In this document: piece after piece, positions 18,605 to 27,500 of the stretch
How positions within the stretch are numbered: the first letter of the stretch is position 1
Layout: each line of letters begins with the position of its first letter
From: Chrysomallon squamiferum
Taxonomy: Eukaryota > Mollusca > Gastropoda > Neomphalida > Peltospiridae
Direction of reading: 5' to 3'
NCBI GenBank assembly: GCA_012295275.1
Contig: CM022672.1
Location: 33,841,754-33,869,253 of the forward strand
Length of the DNA: 27,500 bases
Notes under the pieces: model-generated
Database searches by the model: none
Seen by the model: the letters and a program-made list of their open reading frames with translations, nothing else
Told to the model about the DNA's origin: nothing
Program-made: the position numbers and the translations under genes

Positions 18605-18907
18605 AAAAAATTGAAATAACTGAATAAACCAAAGATAAAAATAATATGTAAAAAATAATAAAGAAAGAAAAAGACACTGTTTAAACACCAATCATTTTTA
18701 ACTTAAAAAGATTAAAAAGTGTTTTACTGATATTACATGAAATGTTGGTGGGAAGTTTTTTTAATTTTCTCTTTTTATTTTTCTTTTCTACATTTTATTA
18801 ATATTTCTGAAGATTGTCTTTTCTGCTGACATTTTGTATAGAAAGAGGTAAAAATGTCCTGACATTTTCTGAAAATATTCTACCTATTCTGTAGTAAATA
18901 GTATTTA

Positions 18908-18972
18908 TATATAGATAGATAGAAAATAGACAGACAGACAGACAGACGATAGATAGATAGTTAGATAGATAT
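18908..18972. repeat. (GATA)n/(GACA)n tract
   Basis: TAGATAGATAG, then GACA units at 18929-18946, then GATA again. Confidence 0.9.
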
Positions 18973-19110
18973 TTTATTCTATTTACTTCATTTCATATAT
19001 TCTGCTTGACAATATATTTATTATGTGTGAATATATTTAAATAAGTACTGATGATTATTAAATAATTAGGTATTTTTTGTTTGAGCTGTCTATGTTGATA
19101 GCTTTTTTAA

Positions 19111-19122
19111 TTGTGTGTGTGA

Positions 19123-19175
<53 letters not shown>

Positions 19176-19212
19176 TGTGTGTGTGAGAGAGACGGAGGAA
19201 GAGAAAAAGAGA
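19111..19212. repeat. (TG)n followed by a GA-rich tract
   Basis: About 30 TG units (19125-19187) followed by GAGAGAGACGGAGGAAGAGA. The frame across it is repeat-derived. The interval 19213-19680 is unique A+T-rich DNA with nothing supported. Confidence 0.9.
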
Positions 19213-19689
19213 TATATTTATTTGTGTATGTAATTATAATTAGAATGTGCAGTTTTATAATGACTCCATTGTGTTATAATGACTTCATATTATTTTAACA
19301 TTTTTTTTTTTTAACAATTTGAACCAAACTAGCAAGAACATCTCTTGCATTAAAACAACAAATACACTGAAACAAGAATAAATTAAACAGTAAATTTAAC
19401 AAGAAAGTGTTGATCCATGAAAATTAATAATTCATAAGCTGTTCATCATGCATACAGACTTTTACCTTGAACATACAATATCAGCTGTATTACACCTGCT
19501 TCTAAAAATACTTGATGTGACATATTAAGCTGACAGCTTTGATAGATTGTATTGTGTTTTTTTCACTGTTATTTAAGTCAGTTTGAGATAAGAAAAGACT
19601 GGGGTTTTACTTTTATATGTTTTTTGATCTCTTCAAGGAAATAAAGCCATACTATTAATTTATTATGAAAATGTGTAGTTACCATATAT

Positions 19690-19860
19690 ATATATATATA
19701 CAACTTTCTATGTATTTTGTTTCTGATATAATATATAATATGTATATAATATTCTAAGTATTTCCGACAGAATTATTATTATTATTAAGTAGTAGTAGTA
19801 GTAGTAGTAGTAATAATAGTAGTAGTAGTAGTAGTAGTAGTAGTAACAGTAGGTAGGTAG
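19690..19860. repeat. (TA)n and (AGT)n tracts
   Basis: TATATA at 19685-19700 and about 20 AGT units at 19788-19850, interrupted by AATAAT. Confidence 0.9.
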
Positions 19861-20063
19861 TATTGGTATAATTAGTACAGGTATTGTTTTCCACCATTTG
19901 TATCATTTTGTTTTAATTTCAAGAGATTTCATATACAGGCTGCTTACTTAATATGTGATGACAATATATCATGGAGTTTGGAACATATCATGGATATTAG
20001 ACACTTATGATACAATTATGTTGTTATTTAACTTATTGAAGAGGGAAAATTAAAAAATGCCTA

Positions 20064-20069
<6 letters not shown>

Positions 20070-20105
<36 letters not shown>

Positions 20106-20122
20106 AATAATAATAATAATAA
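20070..20122. repeat. (AAC)n then (AAT)n
   Basis: About ten CAA units followed by six AAT units, a compound trinucleotide repeat. Confidence 0.9.
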
Positions 20123-20243
20123 AAAAAGATTTCATTATTTTATTTTGTTTTTGTAGATATATTAATTTGAGTCATTATGTTATTTTGTTTTTAAAAATGT
20201 GCATAATACACTGTAAAGTGTTTTCTATATATAGCACGCATGC

Positions 20244-20245
20244 AT

Positions 20246-20299
<54 letters not shown>

Positions 20300-20303
20300 A
20301 CAG
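20244..20303. repeat. (CA)n microsatellite
   Basis: About 26 CA units following GCATGCATG. The plus-strand frame here is repeat-derived. Confidence 0.9.
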
Positions 20304-20510
20304 ACAATATACAGCAAACCACATATGCTTGGACATAAACATATTAAAATACAGACTCGTAAATAAATGTTAAGTAAAATTCTGTTCTAATTTTATTTCT
20401 TCTAAAATCATTTGTTAAAGATATGTCACAAAGACAGTAAAGAAAAATATTAGTCACAAAAACATTATTATATTACTTTGCAAAAAAGAACATTAAAAAG
20501 GAGGTGAGAC

Positions 20511-20542
<32 letters not shown>

Positions 20543-20610
20543 AGAAATAAAGAAAATGAATAGAAATAGATAAAAAAAATGAAAAAAAAATAAAATAAAA
20601 TTTTAAAAAA
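20511..20610. repeat. Poly(A) and A-rich tract
   Basis: An A run of about 29 (20511-20539) followed by GAGAGAAATAAAGAAAATG and A-rich DNA. No retroposon body is recognised upstream. The segment 20611-21060 is unique with no feature seen. Confidence 0.8.
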
Positions 20611-21065
20611 TAGAAGAATAAGTAATGACAATTTTCAGTTTAATTTAAAGAAAACATTAAGAACAACAGTAAATAAACAGGTATTTAGAAATGTCACTCA
20701 AATACACATACAGCTTACTAAATAAACCCTTAACTATGTTCCCTATTGTGTTTTAAGCCAGTCTACACTGTGTGTCATTGCTTTGTCCCTTTAAACTTAA
20801 AAAACACATTTCTTAGTTTAACCTTGTATCTTCATACCATATCATCATTCATGTAAATATAATCAATTTGTTCACGTATCTTGAAAAAATGTGTTTGCCC
20901 TAGGGACATCTATTTAACTACCCAAAATGTACCCAGTGATTAAAAAGATCAAATTACATTCTGCAGAATGTGTTTTAATAAATATCTGGGGTTTGAAACT
21001 TATAAAGTAGATTTTAAGTTTTTCTCGTACAGTTTTACCTAATGTCAGAACCTTTTGTTCCTCAC

Positions 21066-21102
21066 AAACACACAGAAACACACACACACACACAGAAACA
21101 CA

Positions 21103-21134
<32 letters not shown>

Positions 21135-21314
21135 GAGATAAGCATGCACGCATGATTTCAATCATGTACACACATAGATACAGATACAGACACATGCACA
21201 TGTGTGTGCATTGCAGCAAGCATGATCCAAACAAAATCACATGTGCACATTCTTTCATATTCACATGTACATACAAAAATTTAACTTTCTCTCACATCCT
21301 CACACACACACACA

Positions 21315-21355
<41 letters not shown>

Positions 21356-21374
21356 CCTCTCTCTCTCTCTCTCT
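21066..21374. repeat. (CA)n at 21066-21134; (CA)n(CT)n at 21299-21374
   Basis: Two CA blocks separated by CATG-rich sequence. The second runs into about 27 CT units with CCCTCCC. A donor-like ATAG|GTGAGT lies about 90 bp further on, but no convincing exon goes with it. Confidence 0.9.
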
Positions 21375-21926
21375 CCTATGTCTAAGCTGATCAGGTATCT
21401 GTAAAGTAAACTTTCTAATTGTTGTTTTGTATATAAGCAATGTAAACAGTAATAAAATAGGTGAGTACACATTACACAACAAATGTTGACACCAGCTGGA
21501 AACACTTGCGAGGAATTAGCTGTTGAATACAGCTGAGCCTGACCAAAGATTGGGTTTGTTCAAAGACTCACTAATGACAAGAGTGTTAAGTTAGTTTTCA
21601 CAATATTTACCTCCAAGAGGCAACACAGCCCCCCCCCAGCAAAAGCACACACAGGTGTAATACCTGTGTGATATTTCACGTGTATAATATTACACGTATG
21701 TACCACATCAACAACCAGTGTTGTCCAGTCCTCCACCGAAACCTTTCACATTCAAATTCATATTTATTACAACAACAACAGAAAAACAGAAAAGCCATAC
21801 AGAACAATGCTGTGGTTGACGATGTTGAGGTCAGCGCAGCGGCTTATTGAGAGATAATGGGCACGTCTCAATTATTATGCTGTTAATCATTCTTTTGACT
21901 GCTGTTTAAATGCTTCTTGATTGCAG

Positions 21927-22007
21927 TGGTTTGTGGGTGACCTCCACTCTCTGGTTCATGTCATAGTCCACTGTAGTCAGGCTGACTTCACTCCTGTCCC
22001 TATATAA
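21927..22007 (+). CDS. Weak candidate exon, 26 codons plus TAA
   Basis: Seen: TGCTTCTTGATTGCAG precedes a phase-0 frame of 26 codons (WFVGDLHSLVHVIVHCSQ then ADFTPVPI) ending in TAA at 22005-22007. The stretch is relatively rich in G+C. No convincing internal donor is visible. The stop overlaps a TATATAAA element, so the same bases could instead be upstream promoter DNA for transcription into the satellite array that starts about 40 bp later. No family recognised. It competes with 26904 as a possible final exon after 11711. Confidence 0.22.
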   Translation, partial: WFVGDLHSLVHVIVHCSQADFTPVPI

Positions 22008-22008
22008 A
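22001..22008 (+). promoter_or_regulatory. TATA-like element just before the satellite array
   Basis: TATATAAA follows a G+C-richer 80-bp stretch and lies about 40 bp upstream of the first satellite copy; ATCAGTAG at 22019 resembles an initiator but is closer than usual. TATA-like words are frequent in this window, so only the context makes this one worth listing. Confidence 0.2.
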
Positions 22009-22046
22009 CACAGAGGCTATCAGTAGCTGGACACTGCAAAAAACAC

Positions 22047-22629
22047 ACTTGTATAGTACAGGATTATATTCAGTGTCGAATATACGATATATACTACCAG
22101 CAGTTCAGAATAGGGTAAGTTCACATTGGTATAGCACAGGATTATATTCAGTGTTGAATATATGATATATATCACCAGCAGTTCAAAACAGGGTATTGTG
22201 GACATGTGATATATATATATATATATACAATTGCAGTTCAGAACAGGATAAGTTCACATTGGTATAACACAGGATTATATTCAGTGTCGAATATATGATA
22301 TATATCACCAGCAGTTCAAAACAGGGTATTGTGGACATGTGATATATATACCACTGCAGTTCAGAACAAGATAAGTTCACATTGGTATAGCACAGGATTA
22401 TATTCAGTGTTGAATATATGATATATACCACCAGCAGTTCAAAACAGGGTATTGTGGACATGTGATATATATATACAATTGCAGTTCAGAACAGGATAAG
22501 TTCACATTGGTATAGTACAGGATTATATTCAATGTTGAATATATGATATATGCCATAGCAGTTCAGAAGAGATGAGATCACACTGATACATACTACAGGA
22601 TAACAGATAATATCAGTGTTGAATATATG

Positions 22630-22660
<31 letters not shown>

Positions 22661-22860
22661 AGCAGTTCAAAATAGGGTAAGTTCACATTGGTATAGCACA
22701 GGATTATATTCAGTGTTGAATATATGATATATACCATACCAGTTCAGAACAGTGTAAGTTCACACTGGTATATTCTACTGGATAACAGATAATATCAGTC
22801 TTGAATATATGATGTATAACCACAGTATGTCAGTGTTACTATAAGTATAAGTTAGGTGTA
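22047..22860. repeat. Satellite-like array with a 123-133 bp dimeric unit
   Basis: GTTCACATTGGTATAGCACA starts at 22119, 22252, 22375, 22500 and 22680; ATTGTGGACATGTGATATAT starts at 22195, 22328 and 22451. Each dimer pairs two diverged AGCAGTTCAGAACAGG-containing monomers separated by TATA runs of variable length. Copies decay to the right, ending near 23075. Minus-strand open frames are repeat products. Confidence 0.85.
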
Positions 22861-23079
22861 AGTTCACATAGTCTTTTTAGGATTACAGATAATATCAGCA
22901 TTGAATAGATATTGCACATAGTTAAGAATCAGATAAGATTATGTTAGCTTTTGTATAATGTCTGTATTGAATATATGACATATACCACAGTTGTATGATG
23001 CGATGTAGGTTATATTATAAATCACACAAGTACTTTTTATAGGATTACAGAAATATCAGTACTGAATATGATTCATAGA

Positions 23080-23235
23080 TAGCATTGGTTAAGGATAGGA
23101 TAAGATCAACTTGATTCAGGATAGCATAACATCACATTGGTTCAGGATAGGATAAGATCACCTTGGTTCAGGATATGTATGTTTGCATTGGTTCATGATA
23201 GGATAAGGTCAGATTTGTTCATGATAAGATAATAA
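23080..23235. repeat. Short tandem repeat (GGTTCAGGATAGGATAAGATCA), unit about 28-35 bp
   Basis: Five to six imperfect copies follow directly after the satellite array and may be a derivative of its AGGATAAGTTCACATTGG segment. The stretch 23236-23490 is unique with nothing supported. Confidence 0.65.
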
Positions 23236-23492
23236 ACACATTTATTTACAGATATGTTTATCTGTTATTGTTTGGTTGTCATCCTTTACAGAATAAATTG
23301 CAACTCCTTCCATTTAAGGTTACATAAAGTTTACATTGTTTTTTGGATGTTTAGTTACACTTTGCAGTTTAATGCACGAAGATGATGTTTAAACTGAGCA
23401 TTGTCCTACGTACCAGCATTTCTGAAGAATTAGCAGAAGAATTATAAATTATCTTAGAAAATAATAATGATACATGCTTGTAGTTATTTAGC

Positions 23493-23494
<2 letters not shown>

Positions 23495-23560
<66 letters not shown>
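23495..23560. repeat. Pure (AG)33 tract
   Basis: Uninterrupted AG dinucleotides, the longest pure microsatellite in the window. Length and mirror symmetry allow H-DNA. The segment 23561-23910 is unique with poly(A) and poly(T) runs only. Confidence 0.95.
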
Positions 23561-23561
<1 letters not shown>

Positions 23562-23934
23562 AGCTTTAAGTAATCTTGCCAATAAATAATTCTGGGACAT
23601 GTTTGACAAAGAGGTTTATAAAAAAAAATGATAACGATGAATGCTTTTTCTCATTTACGATATCAACACTGGTTAAAAAAAAAAAAAATACAGCAAAACA
23701 CAGGACAAAGAGATTTCAAAACATTATTACACTAGCTTAACTAAGCTTGCAATGAATAACTAAAACCATCGTAGAAAAACAAAAGTAATGATGTTGTATA
23801 TTGCTAGTACCTGTTTACTACAGTGACACTGTTTTTTAAGTGTAACATCTGGGAGGTATGAAACCAAAAAGTTTTTTTTTTTTTAGATAATAAATTTGTA
23901 CAGCATGTAATTTATTTTCTGTTTGTTTTCTGAG

Positions 23935-23996
23935 AGTCGTGTTTGAGGTCAGTTGGCCTGTTTGCTTTGTCCCAAGAAAGAAAATTTCCCGTGCAG
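23935..23996 (+). CDS. Speculative 62-nt exon
   Basis: A long T-rich tract (23911-23930) ends TGAG, then 62 nt of higher G+C DNA end at GTGCAG|GTGATA. Two frames are open, reading VVFEVSWPVCFVPRKKISR or SCLRSVGLFALSQERKFPVQ. The acceptor ends GAG, which is unusual. The next 150 bp hold a very G-rich tract, so this may be regulatory rather than coding DNA. Confidence 0.12.
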
Positions 23997-24074
23997 GTGA
24001 TAAGTAGCCATTAATCCAGAGTCAGTTCTGTTGAACGTGCCCTGCCTGACATTTTCAACTGCAAAAACCGCCCT

Positions 24075-24136
24075 GGGTGGGGTGTGGTGGGGTCGGGTGC
24101 AGGGGGTGGGGTCTGGGGGTTGAGGGGTTGGGGGGG
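24075..24136 (+). other. G-quadruplex-forming candidate
   Basis: Nine runs of three to seven G occur in 62 bp, at 24075, 24079, 24089, 24095, 24102, 24108, 24115, 24124 and 24130, with loops of 1-6 nt. This easily satisfies the four-tract G4 rule and stands out sharply from the A+T-rich surroundings. Confidence 0.6.
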
Positions 24137-24297
24137 ACAGCAGTCACTTGATAACAAAGAATTTAAATTAGAAGAGTAGGTACACCAAAAATAATGTTGA
24201 AATTTAAGAACTGTAGTGGTGGTAGGGGGTAGAAAAATAAAGTAGGGATTTTAGAAGAGAAATAAAAGGAATTTATAGAAAATGGGTAGGATATATA

Positions 24298-24476
24298 CAT
24301 AGAGAAAGAGAGAGAGAGAGAAAAAAATATAAGATGAAAGGAAAATGAGAATAGTGAAATTAATTCTACACTTTATATATTTTGAATAGAGTAATATAAA
24401 AGTGATTTATTGCAGATAGAATTTTTTCTCTCTCTCTCTCTCTGAAAATAAGTAGGCCTGTATATTCTCTCTCTCT
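24298..24476. repeat. (GA)n and (CT)n tracts in opposite sense
   Basis: GA-rich 24300-24320, CT at 24427-24443 and CT at 24463-24475: complementary within one strand over about 100 bp. A-rich runs follow at 24583-24610. Confidence 0.8.
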
Positions 24477-24979
24477 GTTTTACACATTGTTGGATTTTAT
24501 AATTATTTTATTTTTTCATTTAATTACTTAAACTGCCAAAGTTACATTTCTCAACTAGCAGATAGAAAATAATTTAATACTTAAAAAAAAAAAATTTAAA
24601 AAAAAAAAATTATTTAAATAACACATAAAAAATAAGAACTGAATAATACAGACTGTATTGTACACCAGCATCTGGTATCATCATCATGACATACGGGTTA
24701 TATCCTACAAGCCTGACAAAGAAGCACTCATGATAATAAGAAATCAAAAAACAATTTTTACATATTCAGCCATATCAAGTTTCCTTACACAGAAACAAGA
24801 TTATACCTTACATTTTAAAATAGACTGGTTATGAGCAAGCAGAATGTTAACCTAAGTTATTGTGTTTCAGATACTTTATGTTGATAGACTAGTATATGCT
24901 CTGAATAATGTTTAATAAACTTATTAGTATAATTTATAATTTGAAAATAATGATTTATTGAAGAAGCACAGATACACTT

Positions 24980-24980
<1 letters not shown>

Positions 24981-25022
<42 letters not shown>

Positions 25023-25285
25023 CACATGTTGATGCATTCACATAATTGAATAACACCAAACACACATACAGAGCAAAATATACATTCACATGTACATAAA
25101 TGCTTAACACACACATGCAAACACACAATATATATTTGTGTGTATGTGAGTGTATATATATATATACACATCAGTGCATAAAAAACCATACACATTCATA
25201 TTCATATATACATAAAAAACATACACATTCATATTCACACCACAAAAATTAATAGCACACACTCACACACACACACACACACACA
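24981..25285. repeat. (CA)n/(TA)n block with a 30-bp duplication
   Basis: CA at 24981-25013 and 25258-25285, with TATA and CATA text between. ACATACACATTCATATTCA-like sequence is duplicated at about 25187 and 25219. Frames here are repeat-derived. The interval 24615-24975 is unique with no feature. Confidence 0.85.
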
Positions 25286-25620
25286 TGAAGCGATATCCAA
25301 ATTTCATAAAAAACAAAATCATCTTTTTGAGAAGCCACATGGGAAATTTTCTGTGACAGCTTCAAGACAAATATTTACATAATTATTACACAGCAGATAA
25401 AAATATTTACATAATTGTATCACTGTGTTGTAAAAACAGCTCCCTGATATCAACCAGGTACGTATCATAGCAACCAGTACATTTTATTATTACTTTCAGC
25501 CAAGCTTGCAACCAATCAAGTTAATTGAAAAATAAATCTTGTACTTGTTAGGACTGTGTTGTATGTATGAAATAAACTAAACATACCAATTTGAAAAATA
25601 AAAACAATCAAAAAAATTTT
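25286..25620. other. Unique segment, no gene supported
   Basis: Moderate-complexity DNA with a 28-bp near-duplication (AAATATTTACATAATT at about 25368 and 25400). One CAGGTA lies at 25457. No splice-bounded frame seen. Confidence 0.4.
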
Positions 25621-25639
25621 TTAAAAAAAGAAAGAAGAA

Positions 25640-25646
25640 ATAGAAA

Positions 25647-25691
<45 letters not shown>

Positions 25692-26050
25692 ATATAAATA
25701 AATAAATAAAAAATATAAACAAGTAAAATTCAGTATATATATATATAAAATAAATAAATAAAATTTTAAATATAATAAAATATATGAATATATAAATTGA
25801 ATAAATAAAATACAATTTAAAACAAAATCAAAGAAATATATGAAATTTAAGAATATATATACATGAATTAAATAAACAAACTTTTAAGTATATAAAATAA
25901 GAAATAAAATAAATGAATATATTAATTAAATAAATAAGTAAACTAAAAAACAAAAACAATTATAAAAATAAATATATAAATTCAATTAAAAAAATGTTTA
26001 AATAATTATATAATAGATACAATGAAACAAAAAAATATATTAATAATAAA
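25640..26050. repeat. (AAAT)n and derived A/T-only low-complexity DNA
   Basis: About 12 perfect AAAT units at 25648-25692, then irregular AAATA/TATAT text almost free of G and C. The minus-strand Phe/Ile/Tyr frame is composition-driven. Confidence 0.9.
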
Positions 26051-26554
26051 ATAAAGTTTATAACTTAATGGAAACATTCTTTAATTATTAATTTAAAAAA
26101 GTACAGCTAGTTAACTTTACAACAAAAAATAAATAAAAAGAAGAAAAGAATAGAAATGTAATTTGTTCTGTTTAAACTTCAAAAACGAATATTTTCACTT
26201 TAAGCTTCAATTTTTCATATATTTTATTCTTTGCATAATAGAGTAGAAAATACTGTAAAGCCTGAAATTATTTGAGTTTTAGCATAGCATCAAGTTACAT
26301 GCTTATAATGCTTAGGTCTAAATGAATATTTTATTTTATGGGACTTGCAATATGATATAGAAGTGGTATGTTCTGATGTGATTAATATATGAGTCACTGG
26401 TAGAAGAATTTAATATTTAATATAACTGATATTGTATGGCAGTGTTAGATAAACCAAAAAACCCACAAAAAACAGTTTGATTTATGATTTGCTTCAAAAA
26501 TATTTTATAAATTATTACTCATATTTGTATAACACGTTATAAAATTTTCACTTT

Positions 26555-26770
26555 TTATTTTTTTTTTTTATCAAGTATTCAGTTATTTGTAATTTAAAGC
26601 TTGAAATATTTTATTAATTATTTTTTTTAATTAGTGATTCAGTCATATTTGTAAAGTTTGAAGTTAAAATAACTTTAGTACTTTCTTTTCAATCAGTGAT
26701 TGTTATATTTGTAATAGTTTGAAATTGAAATAACCAGTTTTTTTTATCAGTCGTACAGTCATATTTAAAG
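26555..26770. repeat. Tandem repeat of about 60-65 bp, four diverged copies
   Basis: A T run, then ATCAGTGATTCAGTCATATT and GTAAAGTTTGAAGTTAAAATA in variant forms at about 26570, 26630, 26692 and 26747. It ends just before the T-rich tract leading to the 26903 acceptor. Confidence 0.65.
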
Positions 26771-26903
26771 TTATTTTTATGGTGTACGTGTTTTTTTTTA
26801 TTGCTGTTGTTGTTGTTTGGTTTTCTTGTTTTAGGGGTGTTTTTTTGTTTTTCTTTCTGACCTAGATCAAATATTATTGAATGTAGCTAATTTCTTCCCC
26901 CAG

Positions 26904-26945
26904 TCTGACACCCTGAAGTTCATGGGATCGCGTCTTAGTCACTGA
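26904..26945 (+). CDS. Candidate last coding exon, 13 codons plus TGA
   Basis: Seen: the acceptor CTAATTTCTTCCCCCAG is the cleanest of the downstream half, with a CTGAC branch-site-like element about 30 nt upstream and a second pyrimidine tract at 26850-26877. From 26904 the phase-0 frame reads SDTLKFMGSRLSH and stops at TGA 26943-26945; the other two frames stop within four codons. The stretch contains CGCG in a CpG-poor window. Inference: phase 0 fits the phase-0 end of the exon at 11595-11711, so the two could be spliced over an intron of about 15.2 kb, giving a short basic tail after the acidic segment. I saw no AATAAA between the stop and the window end, so a 3' UTR would run past it or use a variant signal. 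Thirteen codons prove little alone; the acceptor and matching phase carry the call. Confidence 0.4.
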   Translation, partial: SDTLKFMGSRLSH

Positions 26946-27247
26946 TCTTTCACTGCTAGACATAATCTGTCCTTTCATATCTAACACACTAACACACTAA
27001 CACGTAACTGACAAAACTCTGAGCTCTGGTGGAAGAATTTTCACTGGCTGTAAGTTACATTTCAAACTCATAGAGTCCAAATAAGATTACCTGTAAGCTC
27101 AGTTTAAATAGGAAGTAAACTAGATTACTTTAATCACGTTAATAACTTAGAATGAACTATAATGACATTAACTATTCCTTGAGTGGGTCTTACAAAATGC
27201 TGTGGAGGGTTTTAGGCTTAATGGGGGGGTTAGAGAACAGTTCTGAG
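26946..27247 (+). other. Possible 3' UTR or intergenic segment
   Basis: Follows the candidate stop. It contains a TAACACACTAACACACTAACACG direct repeat (26982-27004), no AATAAA and no long frame. G+C is higher than in the preceding 1 kb. It leads into the DR1 element. Confidence 0.3.
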
Positions 27248-27260
27248 AGGTCAAAGGTCA
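27248..27260 (+). promoter_or_regulatory. Perfect DR1 nuclear-receptor element
   Basis: AGGTCA A AGGTCA: two exact half-sites in direct orientation with a 1-nt spacer. DR1 is the classic site of RXR homodimers, HNF4 and COUP-TF-type receptors. A 12-base exact match is not expected by chance in a window this size, especially an A+T-rich one. A further lone AGGTCA lies at about 27299. Confidence 0.45.
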
Positions 27261-27317
27261 ATGAATGAATTGATAAATTAGCCTCTAAGCACTTGTTAGG
27301 TCAGTTACCCGTTACAG

Positions 27318-27377
27318 CAAGCTCTCAGTCACTGGTTTATCAAAGTCCATGGTATGTGCTGTTGTTTCTGTGGGAAG
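27318..27377 (+). CDS. Candidate 60-nt internal or first coding exon
   Basis: Seen: TTACCCGTTACAG precedes 60 nt and the strong donor GGGAAG|GTATGT follows. Phase 0/0 gives 20 open codons (QALSHWFIKVHG, then a Cys-rich MCCCFCGK). All three frames are open, so the frame is not decided. In another frame a well-placed ATG (TCCATGG) gives MVCAVVSVG before the donor, which would suit a short first coding exon. It sits about 370 bp beyond the candidate stop at 26945, so if both are real this belongs to a longer or alternative transcript or to the next gene. The pyrimidine tract is weak. Confidence 0.25.
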
Positions 27378-27500
27378 GTATGTACAAACAATTACTTTCT
27401 GCTAACTGAAAAAGAGTAGCCAATGAAATGGCAGCTATGAGTTTTGGTTCATTATTTTTTCTAAAAGATAAAGACAAATTAACACATCAAACTGCAAATA

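Noticed and set aside
22571-22580. TGAGATCA, the bantam microRNA seed
   Set aside because: It lies in a diverged satellite copy with no matching hairpin; an 8-base match is expected by chance.
22656-22668. TATCACAGC, resembling the miR-2 family 5' end
   Set aside because: It is part of the satellite monomer plus a TATA run, with no complementary arm.

Overview
The window looks like animal nuclear DNA, mostly intronic and intergenic. It is strongly A+T-rich (roughly 70 percent by eye) and crowded with (CA)n/(TG)n, (AT)n, (GATA/GACA)n, (GA/CT)n and (AAT/AAAT)n tracts, plus at least a dozen minisatellite-like arrays. There are no bacterial-style operons, no rRNA, no intact tRNA and no intact transposon. 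The repeat style (GACA next to GATA, TG running into TA, dense minisatellites) resembles large mollusc genomes such as cephalopods or gastropods. That is an impression, not a diagnosis.

The best-supported protein-coding piece is one internal exon at 11595-11711 (+). It has a pyrimidine tract and GCAG acceptor, 39 open codons in phase 0/0, and a consensus GTAAGT donor. It encodes an acidic, serine-rich, probably disordered segment of a protein I do not recognise. A strong acceptor at 26903 opens a 13-codon phase-0 frame ending in TGA. It could be the last coding exon of the same gene, leaving an intron of about 15 kb. Other phase-0 acceptor-plus-open-frame candidates lie at 6418-6552 (with an AATAAA about 100 bp beyond the stop), 10465-10569, 21927-22007 and 27318-27377. 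They are listed at low confidence and could be alternative last exons or chance.

The most unusual structure is at 4705-4899. Three arms alternate antisense, sense, antisense, and the middle arm can pair over 46-49 positions with either neighbour. The middle arm contains TGAGGTAGTAGTTGTAG, which matches the first 11 bases of let-7 and differs from let-7 by one missing G over the next six. It could be a let-7-like small-RNA hairpin or a small inverted-repeat element.

Layout: 1-2650 AT-rich DNA with four minisatellite-type arrays, including a 61-62 bp array that becomes dimeric; 2790-3545 T-rich and CA-rich DNA; 3600-5100 a degenerate GTAGATG array, TG repeats and the let-7-like hairpins; 5280-5815 a cluster of 12 CAGGTR motifs; 6194-7600 CT/GA tracts, a candidate last exon, a 100-bp tandem array and TG/AT repeats; 8000-8420 an ambiguous ORF and a G-rich tract; 9120-11110 two related tandem arrays in opposite orientation; 11270-11880 the main exon bracketed by (CA)n and (TG)n; 12000-21400 almost entirely intron-like repeats with a possible SINE head and a possible decayed transposase tail; 21900-23240 a TATA-like site followed by a dimeric satellite; 24075-24136 a strong G-quadruplex candidate; 25630-26770 AAAT-rich DNA and a 60-bp array; 26870-27500 the likely gene end, with a perfect DR1 nuclear-receptor element.
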